This document shows, piece by piece, positions 26,211 through 35,075 of a stretch of DNA of 64,000 nucleotides. The stretch spans positions 2,692,501 to 2,756,500 of the forward strand of contig NZ_JBEWXT010000001.1 of NCBI RefSeq assembly GCF_040538665.1, in the 5' to 3' direction. The position numbers were made by a program, and so were the translations under genes. Below the pieces are notes generated by a model that was not told the origin of the DNA, did no database searches, and saw only the letters and a list, made by a program, of their open reading frames with translations. The stretch comes from Aureibaculum sp. 2308TA14-22. Lineage in GTDB: Bacteria; Bacteroidota; Bacteroidia; Flavobacteriales; Flavobacteriaceae. Each line of letters opens with the position of its first letter. The first letter of the stretch is position 1.

Positions 26211-27314
26211 ATGCTAAAAAACTTCTTTTGGATGTGTTCTGGTGCAGATCCAGACTTATTAAACGAAAGCCCAAAATCTGAACAAATAAAATATGCTGGC
26301 ATTGGCGGAACAGTTTTTTTTACCGCCGTTATGGCTTTTATTGCAGGGTCTTATGCTTTATATACAGTCTTTGATAATGTTTATATCGCCATTGCTTTTG
26401 GCTTAGTTTGGGGATTGCTTATTTTTAACTTAGACCGCTTTATTGTTTCTACAATTAAAAAGCGTGACAATTTTTGGCAAGAACTTTTACAAGCATCTCC
26501 AAGGATAATTTTAGCAATAATTATTGCCGTAGTTATCTCTAAACCTTTAGAGATGAAAATATTTGAAAAAGAAATAAATCAAGTATTATTAGAACAAAAA
26601 AATGAACTAACACTTCAAAACCAAAATCAAATAGCAGAACAATATACGCCTGAAATTAGCAGAATACAATCTGAGATTAATTCCTTAAAAGGCGAGGTTG
26701 ACAATAAGGAAAAAGAAGTAAATGATTTATACGATACCTATATTACTGAAGCTGAAGGGACTTCTGGAACTATGAAACTTGGTAAAGGTCCTGTTTATAA
26801 AGAAAAAAGAGAGAAGCATGATGCCTTATTGCAAGAATTGCAACAAACTAAAGAAAATAACGCCGTAATAATTTCTGAAAAAGAAGCCACTATAGCTCAA
26901 TTAAGGAATAAAAAAGACCTTCAAGTTAGCACAAGCCAACCTATTATTGATGGATTTGACGGGTTAATGGCTCGTATTAATGCTTTAGGCGAATTGGCAT
27001 GGTTTCCTTCGTTTTTTATTTTTCTACTGTTCGTTGCCATAGAAACCGCTCCGGTATTAGCAAAGGTAATGGCCCCTAAAGGAGCTTATGACCTAAAATA
27101 TGAAGAACAAGAAGATGCCCTAAGTGTTTGGGTTGCACAACAAAAAAACCAAAGGGCTTCCCTATTATCTACTGATACTACATTAAACGAAAAAGTATAT
27201 TACGATGTGGCCGAAGATGAGGAAATCTATAATTACAAAAGACAAAAAGCAAAAGACTTGTTAAAGCTACAGTCTGATAAATTTTATAAAAAGCAAAGCG
27301 ATATTATCGGATAA
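26211..27314 (+). CDS. DUF4407 family membrane protein
   Basis: 367 residues. The start FFWMCSGADPDLL is the family hallmark. Transmembrane segments lie near 30-55, 63-80 and 96-115, and a final one near 262-285 (WFPSFFIFLLFVAIETAPVLAKV). Between them is a roughly 130-residue charged coiled coil (QIAEQYTPEISRIQSEINSL and on). Members are inner-membrane proteins of unknown function, found sporadically in bacteria. It stands alone on the plus strand and no partner is obvious nearby. The ATG at 26211 starts the conserved N-terminus exactly. Confidence 0.85.
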   Translation: MLKNFFWMCSGADPDLLNESPKSEQIKYAGIGGTVFFTAVMAFIAGSYALYTVFDNVYIAIAFGLVWGLLIFNLDRFIVSTIKKRDNFWQELLQASPRIILAIIIAVVISKPLEMKIFEKEINQVLLEQKNELTLQNQNQIAEQYTPEISRIQSEINSLKGEVDNKEKEVNDLYDTYITEAEGTSGTMKLGKGPVYKEKREKHDALLQELQQTKENNAVIISEKEATIAQLRNKKDLQVSTSQPIIDGFDGLMARINALGELAWFPSFFIFLLFVAIETAPVLAKVMAPKGAYDLKYEEQEDALSVWVAQQKNQRASLLSTDTTLNEKVYYDVAEDEEIYNYKRQKAKDLLKLQSDKFYKKQSDIIG

Positions 27315-27403
27315 CAACGAAAAGTAATCCTTAAAAGGGTAAATTATCAAATGATAACTTGTGAGTACCTGTAATATTTAAACAAAAAACTTAGAAACTA
27401 TCT

Positions 27404-27682
27404 TTAGCTTTTAGTTTTATGAGAAGGCTGTTTTGATTGTTGATATTCTTCCTGAAGCTTATTTAGAACTCGCTCAGCAAAATTATAATCTACTTTTCTG
27501 AATCTATCTCTGGCATAGGCATTGTAACCGCTTCTAATAGATTTAGTTTCCTTTAAAATTAAACCATCGTCATAAGGATTAAACCCTACAATGGTGTACA
27601 TTTCATTTTCTTTAAGATTCCCTAATTTATACCATCTGCGTCTAGCATCGACACAAACAACTATTTCACCAATTTTAAACAT
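27404..27682 (-). CDS. Small conserved protein, tandem paralogue 1
   Basis: 92 residues, closely similar to the neighbour at 27757-28068: both start MFKxGEIVVCV, then share ARRRWYxLG, MYTxxGFNPYD, GLILKE and FRKVDY. The first 75 residues look like a compact SH3-like beta fold (alternating hydrophobic residues, conserved Gly and Arg/Trp/Tyr patch) that could bind nucleic acid or a peptide, but no family was recognised. The tail is helical and basic. 74 bases separate it from its paralogue, which is upstream on the same strand. Confidence 0.65.
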   Translation of the reverse strand: MFKIGEIVVCVDARRRWYKLGNLKENEMYTIVGFNPYDDGLILKETKSIRSGYNAYARDRFRKVDYNFAERVLNKLQEEYQQSKQPSHKTKS

Positions 27683-27756
27683 AAGTTATTTAATTTTTCC
27701 CGATGGAAAGATAATAATTTTATTTTAATTGGTAAAATTAAATTAATACTAAATAA

Positions 27757-28068
27757 TTAATTTAATGAAGAAAGTTCAAATTTTTGAGGTTGTAATTCTG
27801 GCTCAACTTCAGGTTGAGGTATTGGTTGTTGTTGAGATTGCATTTCTTCTAAAATGTTAGTAGCAAAAGCATAATCTACTTTTCTAAATCTATTGGCCGC
27901 AAAAGCGTTATAACCACTTCTTGGACTTTTTACTTCTTTTAATATCAATCCGCCATCATAAGGGTTAAAGCCGGTAACTGTATACATTTGGTTTTTTTCT
28001 AAACCACCTAATCTATACCATCTTCTTCTTGCATTTACACAAACTACTATTTCTCCAACTTTAAACAT
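27757..28068 (-). CDS. Small conserved protein, tandem paralogue 2
   Basis: 103 residues from ATG 28068; an in-frame TTG at 28077 would add three residues only. The core (MFKVGEIVVCVNARRRWYRL and on) matches paralogue 1, with changes concentrated in the tail, which here is Gln/Pro/Glu-rich (QQQPIPQPEVEPELQP). This looks like a recent tandem duplication with divergence of the C-terminus. Function unknown. The conserved RRRWY and FRKVDY patches suggest a shared binding surface. Confidence 0.65.
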   Translation of the reverse strand: MFKVGEIVVCVNARRRWYRLGGLEKNQMYTVTGFNPYDGGLILKEVKSPRSGYNAFAANRFRKVDYAFATNILEEMQSQQQPIPQPEVEPELQPQKFELSSLN

Positions 28069-28304
28069 AATTTCCAATTTTATTAATTAATTGCTTTCAT
28101 ATTTAAAACAATTATCAAGTAAGAATTCCCCTTAATTAGCCAACTTTTTTTTATTAAAAACACCTAAGTGGTTAATAATCAATAAAAAATAAATCTCTTA
28201 TGTAGATATAAACGAACTCCTACCTCGAATATTTTATAAACATAATGAATGAATCTAAAGGAAATCTAAAGATTCTTTAAAAGAAAAAGATAAACGTGTG
28301 ATTT

Positions 28305-29561
28305 TTAGAATTTCCTTTGAGGATTAAAAGAATTAATATCCATAGAAGTTTTTTTATCGGTAATAATTTCTGAAACCAATTTACCTGTTGCAGGGCCCAA
28401 GCTCCACCCCATCATAGCATGACCAGCGGCAATGGTCAAATTTTTATACAAATTTGCTCTACCTATATAAGGTAAACCATCTGGAGAAACAGGACGTAAA
28501 CCACACTTTGCACTTTCTATATTATGTGCGGGAATTTTTAGGTTTTTATAATATTGTTTCGCTCCGCTTGCAATTGTATGGACGCGTGCTTTGTTTATAT
28601 TGTGATTGATTCCCGACAGTTCCATAGTACCTGCAAATCGGGTAAAGCCTACCATGGGCGTAATGGCCACTTTCTTCTCCATTAGAATGGCAGGATATTG
28701 AATTCCTGTTTCTTCTTCTACATCAATACGGTAACCTTTGCCTCCTTCCATTGGTAAATTTAATTTTAATTTTTTAGCCAATTTACCACTCCAAGAGCCA
28801 GATGCCAAAATAATTTCATCTGCTTTATAGCTTCCTTTATCGGTTTTTACCTTACTAATTTTATTGCTTTTTAAAGAAAAGTCAATTACGGTTTCTTTCT
28901 TTTTAAATACTACACCACTATTTTTTAAATGAGTTTTTAGGTTTTTCATTACCTGAACTGGACTCGTATGATAATCGCATAGGTAATGTACCGCTCCTTT
29001 TACATCTGAGCTTATGTTAGGTTCTATTTTTTGCAGTTCATCAGCATTCAAAATATTGGAATCTAACCCTAAAGCCTGAGCTTTTTCCGCGATATTTATT
29101 TCGGATTCCCCCACACTATTGTCTTTATATAGCATTAATAATCCTCTCTTGTCGAGTTGAAAACTACCTAAATCATTTGAACTTAAAAGCTCTTCGTACA
29201 ACTCTCTGCTCATTAGATTGATGTCCCGTATTACTGTCATGGCACGATCGACCTTGACTTTAGTGGCCGATTTTTTGAATGCCCATGTCCATTTTATAAA
29301 ATCAAAATCCAACCGCGGTTTCATATAAAAAGGACTGGTACTATTGAACATGTATTTAATACCTTTTGAAATCATTCCAGGTGCTGCCAAGGTAATTATA
29401 TGGCTAGGTGTTAAATATCCTGCATTAACATAAGACGCACCGCCCTTTGCACCATCCATATTGGTTTGATCTATAACGGTTACTTGGCAACCTTCTCTTT
29501 GAAGATAATAAGCGGCACTTAAGCCGATAATGCCACCACCAATAATGATACAGTTTTTCAA
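28305..29561 (-). CDS. D-amino acid dehydrogenase / cis-4-hydroxy-D-proline dehydrogenase (DAO family)
   Basis: 418 residues. The FAD-binding start IIIGGGIIGLSAAYYLQREG is followed later by GLRPVSPDGLPYIGR and TIAAGHAMMGWSLGPATG, the C-terminal FAD segment of DadA-type oxidases. In the adjacent operon context (hydroxyproline epimerase, DapA-like lyase, aldehyde dehydrogenase) the likely substrate is cis-4-hydroxy-D-proline, oxidised to 1-pyrroline-4-hydroxy-2-carboxylate with electrons going to the respiratory chain. A general D-amino acid role is possible but less likely. It is the last gene of the operon, 18 bases after the epimerase gene. Confidence 0.85.
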   Translation of the reverse strand: MKNCIIIGGGIIGLSAAYYLQREGCQVTVIDQTNMDGAKGGASYVNAGYLTPSHIITLAAPGMISKGIKYMFNSTSPFYMKPRLDFDFIKWTWAFKKSATKVKVDRAMTVIRDINLMSRELYEELLSSNDLGSFQLDKRGLLMLYKDNSVGESEINIAEKAQALGLDSNILNADELQKIEPNISSDVKGAVHYLCDYHTSPVQVMKNLKTHLKNSGVVFKKKETVIDFSLKSNKISKVKTDKGSYKADEIILASGSWSGKLAKKLKLNLPMEGGKGYRIDVEEETGIQYPAILMEKKVAITPMVGFTRFAGTMELSGINHNINKARVHTIASGAKQYYKNLKIPAHNIESAKCGLRPVSPDGLPYIGRANLYKNLTIAAGHAMMGWSLGPATGKLVSEIITDKKTSMDINSFNPQRKF

Positions 29562-29579
29562 TTTAAATAATATTATCGT

Positions 29580-30590
29580 TTATATAACCTGAAACCCATA
29601 AGCATAAGGATCATCGTCATCAATTGAAATAGTATTATGTCCGTACACTTTTGCCCATCCTTGTATGCTAGGCACTATCGCTTTGATTCCATTAGCTAAA
29701 ATAGTTTCTTTTTCAACACGACCGATAAATTTACTACCAATAAAACTTTCGTGAATAAATGGTTCTCCAACTTGTAGCTTTTCTTTTGCATGCAATTGTG
29801 CTAATCGAGCAGAAGTTCCTGTTCCGCAAGGACTTCTATCTATGGCTTTATCGCCATAAAACACAGCGTTTCTACCAGAAGAAGTTGAATCTATAGGGTT
29901 TCCTGTCCATAACATATGTGTTACATCCCTAATGGTGTTGTTTTCTGGATGAATGAACATATTTGGGTATTTCTCATTAATTCTATTTCGAACTACTTGA
30001 GAATATTGAATAATTTTTGAAGCTGTAAAATCATGAACTCCAGAAAAGTTTTTCTGTAGATCTACAATAGCATAATAATTTCCGCCATAAGAAACATCAA
30101 AAATAATTTCACCTAATTCTGGACAATCTATTGTTAGATCTTGAGCTGCTAAATAACTTTTCACATTGGTTAATTTTACCCAATCTACTTTGTTTCCTGT
30201 TTGCTGATATTCAATTTCAACCAAACCTGCTGGAGTTTCCATTTTTATCTTTCCCGGAACTTTTGGAGTCACCAATTTCTCTTCAATAGCTATGGTAATA
30301 GTACCAATTGTTCCATGACCACACATGGGCAAACAACCGGAAGTTTCAATAAACAGAATAGCAAAATCGTTTTCTGGATTATGTGGTAGAAACAAAATAC
30401 TCCCGCTCATCATGTCATGACCGCGAGGTTCGAACATTAATCCACGTCTAATCCAATCATATTCTTTAAGGAAATGTTGGCGTTTTTCACTCATATTCGT
30501 ACCAATGAGATCTGGACCACCTTCCGCAATGACACGAACCGGATTACCGCAAGTATGAGCGTCAATGCACTTAAAAATATGCTTACTCAT
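29580..30590 (-). CDS. 4-hydroxyproline 2-epimerase (proline racemase family)
   Basis: 336 residues. Both catalytic cysteines of the racemase/epimerase type are present: Cys90 in LPMCGHGT and Cys255 in SPCGTGTSA. A Thr in place of the first Cys would mark the dehydratase type. The start IDAHTCGNPVRV is a family signature. It would interconvert trans-4-hydroxy-L-proline and cis-4-hydroxy-D-proline in the cytoplasm. Its ATG overlaps the end of the DUF885 gene by eight bases. Together with the dehydrogenase, lyase and semialdehyde dehydrogenase genes it completes the hydroxyproline route. Confidence 0.93.
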   Translation of the reverse strand: MSKHIFKCIDAHTCGNPVRVIAEGGPDLIGTNMSEKRQHFLKEYDWIRRGLMFEPRGHDMMSGSILFLPHNPENDFAILFIETSGCLPMCGHGTIGTITIAIEEKLVTPKVPGKIKMETPAGLVEIEYQQTGNKVDWVKLTNVKSYLAAQDLTIDCPELGEIIFDVSYGGNYYAIVDLQKNFSGVHDFTASKIIQYSQVVRNRINEKYPNMFIHPENNTIRDVTHMLWTGNPIDSTSSGRNAVFYGDKAIDRSPCGTGTSARLAQLHAKEKLQVGEPFIHESFIGSKFIGRVEKETILANGIKAIVPSIQGWAKVYGHNTISIDDDDPYAYGFQVI

Positions 30591-32319
30591 TTTTCTTACG
30601 CTTTATATACGCGTTAATTCTATCTTCTAAAATAGGCAAGGTTACCGTGCCTTGCTCTAAAATTATTTCATGAAATTCGCGAATATCAAACTTGTTGCCC
30701 AACTCTTTTTCTACTTTATTACGCAGTTCTCTAATTTTTAATTCACCTATTTTATAGGATAATGCCTGACCTGGCCATGAGATATACCTGTCTGTTTCTG
30801 TATTGATTTCGTGCAGCGACAAGGCTGTATTTGAAGACATAAAATCAACCACTTGCTCACGAGACCATCCTTTAGCGTGTATTCCAGTATCAACAACCAA
30901 TCGGCAAGCACGCCACATTTCGTAAGTAAGTTGACCAAATTTTTCATAAGGCGTGGTGTACATACCCATTTCATCTGCTAAAAATTCAGAATATAATCCC
31001 CAACCTTCTCCGTAGGCTGATAAATATAAATTTTTTCTAAATTGAGGAATACTATCTCCCAACTCATTATTCAAACTCCCTTGTAGATGGTGCCCAGGAA
31101 CAGCTTCATGAACGGTTAATGAAGGTAACGTATAAAGTGTTCTGCTTTTTAAATCGTAAGTGTTTACCCAATAATAACCGGGTTCTGTACTATTTTTTGA
31201 AGTACCTATATATCTTCCGCCAGTATATTTGGGGGCAATGGCATCTGGAACAGGTGCAACACCATAAGGTTTCCTGGGTAATGTTTTAAAGAATTTCGGC
31301 AATTGAGCATCTGCTCTTTTCGCCATATCTCTGGCAATCATTAGCAGTTCTTTTGGTGTTTTTGCGTAAAATTGCTCGTCTGTTCTTAAAAAATTAAAGA
31401 AGTCGGAAAAGCTACCTTTAAAGTCTAGGTCGGCTATAATTTTTTCCATTTCAGCCTTAATTCTGGCTACTTCTTTCAATCCTATTTGATGTATATCATC
31501 AGCCGTATATTGCATACTTGTGGTGTAATAATTTATCCTGTTTTGATAAAATTCTTTACCGTTAAGTATTTCGGATACACCGATACTTTTCCTTGCTTTG
31601 GGAAAATACTCGTTTTCAAAAAAGGCTTTTATCCTTTTAAACTGAGGAATTACTTTGGTTTCTACCACTTTTTTTGCAGCGTTTAAAACAGAATCCCTTT
31701 GAGGATTACTCAACATAGATGGCAAATTCTTAAAAGGCGAATAAAAAAAGTTGTCTTCAAAACTATCTGTAATATGAGTATCGTAAGATGATTCATAACC
31801 TTTAAAAATAACTTTGGGCTGTGTAATTCCTTTTTCTATACCTAATTGCAACAAATCTAGGTGTTGATCTACAAAAACAGGCAGAGCATTGAGTTTTTTC
31901 AAATAGTTCTTTGCATCATCATAGGTATTCAACGGACGCACCATATACGGTAAACTTACGTGAAACCCAGCATCGGAAAGTAATGGATTTAGATAATGCT
32001 CAAAAGCATTGAAATCAATAGTTTCTTGCAACTGAAATTTTAAAAGGCTTAAAGATATTTTTTTAGTTTCCGATAAATTTTCACTCTTAATTTTATTTAA
32101 TACTTTTAATTTTTCTTTAGCAAAATTAGCTTCAGCTTGATAGTGTTCCTTTGTAAATAGCCCCAGTGGAAATTCATTATCATCATACCCTTTATATTCC
32201 TGATATGCAGTAATAATTTGGTCAAGTTGAACTGATGCATTATTTATAGTGGAATTATCTTCTTTACAACCAATAAAAAGTAAAGAGAAAAAAAGCGATA
32301 AACTTATAAGTTTTGTCAT
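30583..32319 (-). CDS. DUF885 family metallopeptidase-like lipoprotein
   Basis: 578 residues. The lipoprotein signal has LFIGC (Cys near 18). DUF885 proteins are M32/gluzincin-related peptidases. The zinc motif HEAVPGHH at 404-411 contains the HExxH pattern, and a downstream Glu is expected in the GEGWGLYSEFLADE segment. The enzyme should act in the periplasm on peptides. Being cotranscribed between the semialdehyde dehydrogenase (13 bases upstream) and the epimerase (8-base overlap) strongly suggests that it releases hydroxyproline-containing peptides or residues, for example from collagen fragments. That substrate is inference. Confidence 0.85.
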   Translation of the reverse strand: MTKLISLSLFFSLLFIGCKEDNSTINNASVQLDQIITAYQEYKGYDDNEFPLGLFTKEHYQAEANFAKEKLKVLNKIKSENLSETKKISLSLLKFQLQETIDFNAFEHYLNPLLSDAGFHVSLPYMVRPLNTYDDAKNYLKKLNALPVFVDQHLDLLQLGIEKGITQPKVIFKGYESSYDTHITDSFEDNFFYSPFKNLPSMLSNPQRDSVLNAAKKVVETKVIPQFKRIKAFFENEYFPKARKSIGVSEILNGKEFYQNRINYYTTSMQYTADDIHQIGLKEVARIKAEMEKIIADLDFKGSFSDFFNFLRTDEQFYAKTPKELLMIARDMAKRADAQLPKFFKTLPRKPYGVAPVPDAIAPKYTGGRYIGTSKNSTEPGYYWVNTYDLKSRTLYTLPSLTVHEAVPGHHLQGSLNNELGDSIPQFRKNLYLSAYGEGWGLYSEFLADEMGMYTTPYEKFGQLTYEMWRACRLVVDTGIHAKGWSREQVVDFMSSNTALSLHEINTETDRYISWPGQALSYKIGELKIRELRNKVEKELGNKFDIREFHEIILEQGTVTLPILEDRINAYIKRKKNE

Positions 32320-32332
32320 ATTCTGGAAACTC

Positions 32333-33907
32333 TTAGACCTCTAATTTACCGTTAACAAGTCTTGTTATATTCAGCGGGTTATCATCTTTTAACTCATCAG
32401 GCAATAATTCTTGCGGCCAATCTTGATAACTAAAAGGCCTTATCCATCTTTTAATCGAATGAATTCCTACTGCCGTAAATCTACTATCAGTTGATGCTGG
32501 ATATGGCCCTCCGTGGTTCATTGACGGACAAACCTCAACACCAGTTGGTACACCGTTAAAGATAATCCTACCAACTCTATTTTGTAGAGCATCTACTACT
32601 CCAGCGTAATTATTAATCTCATCGTTGTCAGAAATTACAGTTCCGGTCAGTTGCCCTTCTAATTTTGAAATTATAGTTTCTAATTGTTCAGCATCTTCAC
32701 ATTGCACTACCATTGAAAATGGCCCAAACACCTCTTGATGCAATGTTGTGTTTTCTAAAAAGGTTTTGCCTTCAACAGTAGTTATGGCTTGTCTTGCATA
32801 ATTTGGTTTTATGTCGGAATCAAAATCTGCCGTTACTTTTAGACCAGATTGTGCTAACGCTCTTTCTTTATTTTTTTCATAAGCACCAACAATATTAGGG
32901 TGTAACATTACAGAAGGTTCAATTTTTACGATTTCTTGCGATAATTGATTAGTAAAGTCAGTTAGCTCTTGACTCTTAATTCCAAATATTAATCCTGGAT
33001 TGGTACAAAACTGACCTGTACCCAATGTAACAGAACTTGCATAGGTTTTTGCTAAGGCTTCTGCTCTATTTTTTAACGCTTTTGGTAACATCACTACTGG
33101 ATTTACACTGCCCATTTCGGCAAAAACAGGAATAGGTTCATCACGTTGCGATGCAATATCAAACAAGGCTCGTCCACCTTTAATACTTCCTGTAAAACCT
33201 ACTGCTTTTACGCCAGGATGTTTTACCAACTGCACACCTACTTCAATACCACTACTATTCAAATTTGAAAACACACCATTAGGCATACCTGTTTTTTCAA
33301 CTGCATTTAGTATTGCCGAAGCCACCAACTCACCCGTGCCTGCATGCATTGGGTGCGATTTCACAATAACAGGACAACCAGCGGCCAAAGCTGCTGCCGT
33401 ATCACCACCAGCTGTAGAATAAGCTAATGGAAAATTACTCGCTCCAAAAACCACTACAGGCCCAAGCGGAACCATCATTTTTCTAATATCTGATTTTGGC
33501 ATTGGTTCTCTATTAGGTTTAGCAGTATCGATAGTTGCTTCTACCCACGAACCTTCTTTTACCAACTCAGCAAATGAACGTAATTGTCCAACAGTTCTGC
33601 CCCGTTCTCCTTTGGCACGCCCCTCAGGTAAACCTGTTTCAGAACAATAGGTTTGAATCAATTCATTGTCTAACGCTAAAATTTCATCGGCAATGGCATT
33701 TAAAAATGCTACTTTTTTAGCTCCAGATACACTTCTGAAAGTTCCAAAAGCTTTTGTAGCCAAATCAACTGCTGCATCAATTTCTTCTGATGTTGCTTCT
33801 GTAAAAACGGAATCATTTTCGGTATTCAATAATGGATTAATCGTTTTATACGTTTTTGACCCTTTGGCTGACAATGTGTTGCCTATGTAGTTTTTTCCAG
33901 TAATCAT
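32333..33907 (-). CDS. 2,5-dioxopentanoate (2-oxoglutarate semialdehyde) dehydrogenase
   Basis: 524 residues, the length of the NADP-dependent 2-oxoglutarate semialdehyde dehydrogenase subgroup (about 525, versus about 490 for typical ALDH). The catalytic Cys301 lies in GTGQFCTNPGL and the general-base Glu in FAEMGSVNPV. GFTGSIKGGRALFDIA is the cofactor loop. It oxidises 2-oxoglutarate semialdehyde to 2-oxoglutarate, the last step of hydroxyproline degradation and of some pentose and glucarate routes. The operon context selects hydroxyproline. It is followed at 13 bases by the DUF885 gene and separated by 107 bases and a hairpin from the lyase gene upstream. Confidence 0.9.
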   Translation of the reverse strand: MITGKNYIGNTLSAKGSKTYKTINPLLNTENDSVFTEATSEEIDAAVDLATKAFGTFRSVSGAKKVAFLNAIADEILALDNELIQTYCSETGLPEGRAKGERGRTVGQLRSFAELVKEGSWVEATIDTAKPNREPMPKSDIRKMMVPLGPVVVFGASNFPLAYSTAGGDTAAALAAGCPVIVKSHPMHAGTGELVASAILNAVEKTGMPNGVFSNLNSSGIEVGVQLVKHPGVKAVGFTGSIKGGRALFDIASQRDEPIPVFAEMGSVNPVVMLPKALKNRAEALAKTYASSVTLGTGQFCTNPGLIFGIKSQELTDFTNQLSQEIVKIEPSVMLHPNIVGAYEKNKERALAQSGLKVTADFDSDIKPNYARQAITTVEGKTFLENTTLHQEVFGPFSMVVQCEDAEQLETIISKLEGQLTGTVISDNDEINNYAGVVDALQNRVGRIIFNGVPTGVEVCPSMNHGGPYPASTDSRFTAVGIHSIKRWIRPFSYQDWPQELLPDELKDDNPLNITRLVNGKLEV

Positions 33908-33942
33908 TAATATATTTTTTATTAAAATGTATTATTTATTAC

Positions 33943-33978
33943 AAAACATTGCCTCGCTTTTTAGCATGGCAATGTTTT
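33943..33978 (-). terminator. Intercistronic hairpin in the hydroxyproline operon
   Basis: AAAACATTGCC (33943-33953) pairs with GGCAATGTTTT (33968-33978) around a 14-base loop, an 11-base stem with a T-rich tail on the minus strand. It lies between the lyase gene and the dehydrogenase gene and would cause partial termination, or protect the mRNA end, so the first gene may be made in excess. Confidence 0.55.
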
Positions 33979-34014
33979 ATTTTAATTAAAATAATTATGT
34001 ATAAAGTTACATAA

Positions 34015-34944
34015 TTATGCTAGAACTGATAAATTTTTATATTCAGGTAAAGTTGGTCTTACAGCTAACGCATCAGTAATAACTTTTTCTATTCTTTTAC
34101 GCTCTTCACCCTTTAAAATTAATCTTGGAGCCCTTACATACTCGTTTCCAATACCAGTATGTACTGATGCCATCTTGATGTATTGTACTAATTTAGGATG
34201 AATATCTAATTCTAATAAAGGCATAAACCATCTATAAATAGTAATTGCCTCTTGTACTCTTCCTGCTTTTACTAGTTCATAAATTGCAACTGTTTCTGCT
34301 GGAAAAGCATCTACTAAACCTGCAACCCAACCATCGGCACCTAAAACTAAACTCTCTAAAGCCAAGGTATCAACACCAGTCATAATTGCTAATCTGTTAC
34401 CAAATCTATTTTTAATTCTCGTAATATTTGTTGTGTCTCTTGTAGATTCTTTTACTGCTTGTATATTTGGGCAAACATCCAAAAGTTCTTGAAACATATC
34501 TAAAGTTACCAATAGCTTGTAGTCTATTGGATTATTATAAATCATAATTGGCAGTGATGTACTATCTGCAACTGTTTTAAAATAGTGCACAATTTCTGCA
34601 TCACTTGCTTTATATCGCATAGGTGGTAACATCATCAAACCACTTGCTCCATCTTCTTCAGCATTTTTAGCTAAAGCAATTGCCCCTTTGGTAGTTTGTT
34701 CCGCAATATTCATTAAAACGGGCACCCTACCATTAACATACGTAACAGTTTCTTTGGTCAAAATTCTTCCTTCTTCTTCAGATAGTGTGCTTGCTTCTCC
34801 TAGTGTTCCCCCAAGAACAATACCATGTACTCCAGCATCTAACTGTGCTTGAATATTCACTTTAAACATTTCTAAATCTAACTCATCATTTGAGTTAAAT
34901 TGTGTTGTTACTGCTGGCATTACACCTTTCCATGTTATATTCAT
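34015..34944 (-). CDS. DapA/NAL-superfamily lyase, likely 1-pyrroline-4-hydroxy-2-carboxylate deaminase
   Basis: 309 residues. GGTLGE at 45-50 is the carboxylate-binding loop of the DapA family. Lys165 in AVKESTRDTTN forms the Schiff base and the Tyr of IMIYNNP (near 136) is the proton relay. True dihydrodipicolinate synthase is possible from fold alone. The gene heads the hydroxyproline set and the dehydrogenase of the next step is downstream, so the fitting role is deamination and dehydration of 1-pyrroline-4-hydroxy-2-carboxylate to 2-oxoglutarate semialdehyde. It is divergent from the AraC-type regulator across 131 bases. Confidence 0.85.
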   Translation of the reverse strand: MNITWKGVMPAVTTQFNSNDELDLEMFKVNIQAQLDAGVHGIVLGGTLGEASTLSEEEGRILTKETVTYVNGRVPVLMNIAEQTTKGAIALAKNAEEDGASGLMMLPPMRYKASDAEIVHYFKTVADSTSLPIMIYNNPIDYKLLVTLDMFQELLDVCPNIQAVKESTRDTTNITRIKNRFGNRLAIMTGVDTLALESLVLGADGWVAGLVDAFPAETVAIYELVKAGRVQEAITIYRWFMPLLELDIHPKLVQYIKMASVHTGIGNEYVRAPRLILKGEERKRIEKVITDALAVRPTLPEYKNLSVLA

Positions 34945-35051
34945 TTTTCTAGTTTTTAATTTGGTGTAAAATTAGATTCAATAATTAAGTCTTTCTAGCC
35001 TCGTTTTATCCAATAATAATACTATATTATCCATTTTACAATTATTTATAA

Positions 35052-35059
35052 TACATTTG
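35052..35059 (+). promoter_or_regulatory. -7 promoter element for the AraC-type regulator
   Basis: TACATTTG matches TAnnTTTG, 16 bases before the regulator ATG at 35076. On the other strand a near match, TAATTTTA (34967-34974), may serve the hydroxyproline operon. The AT-rich 131-base gap must hold the regulator's sites, but I cannot define them. Confidence 0.45.
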
Positions 35060-35075
35060 AATAATTAATGCAAGA

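Noticed and set aside
34015-34944. Lysine-biosynthesis DapA
   Set aside because: The fold is shared, but the gene lies in a four-enzyme hydroxyproline operon with a dedicated regulator, which fits the deaminase role better.
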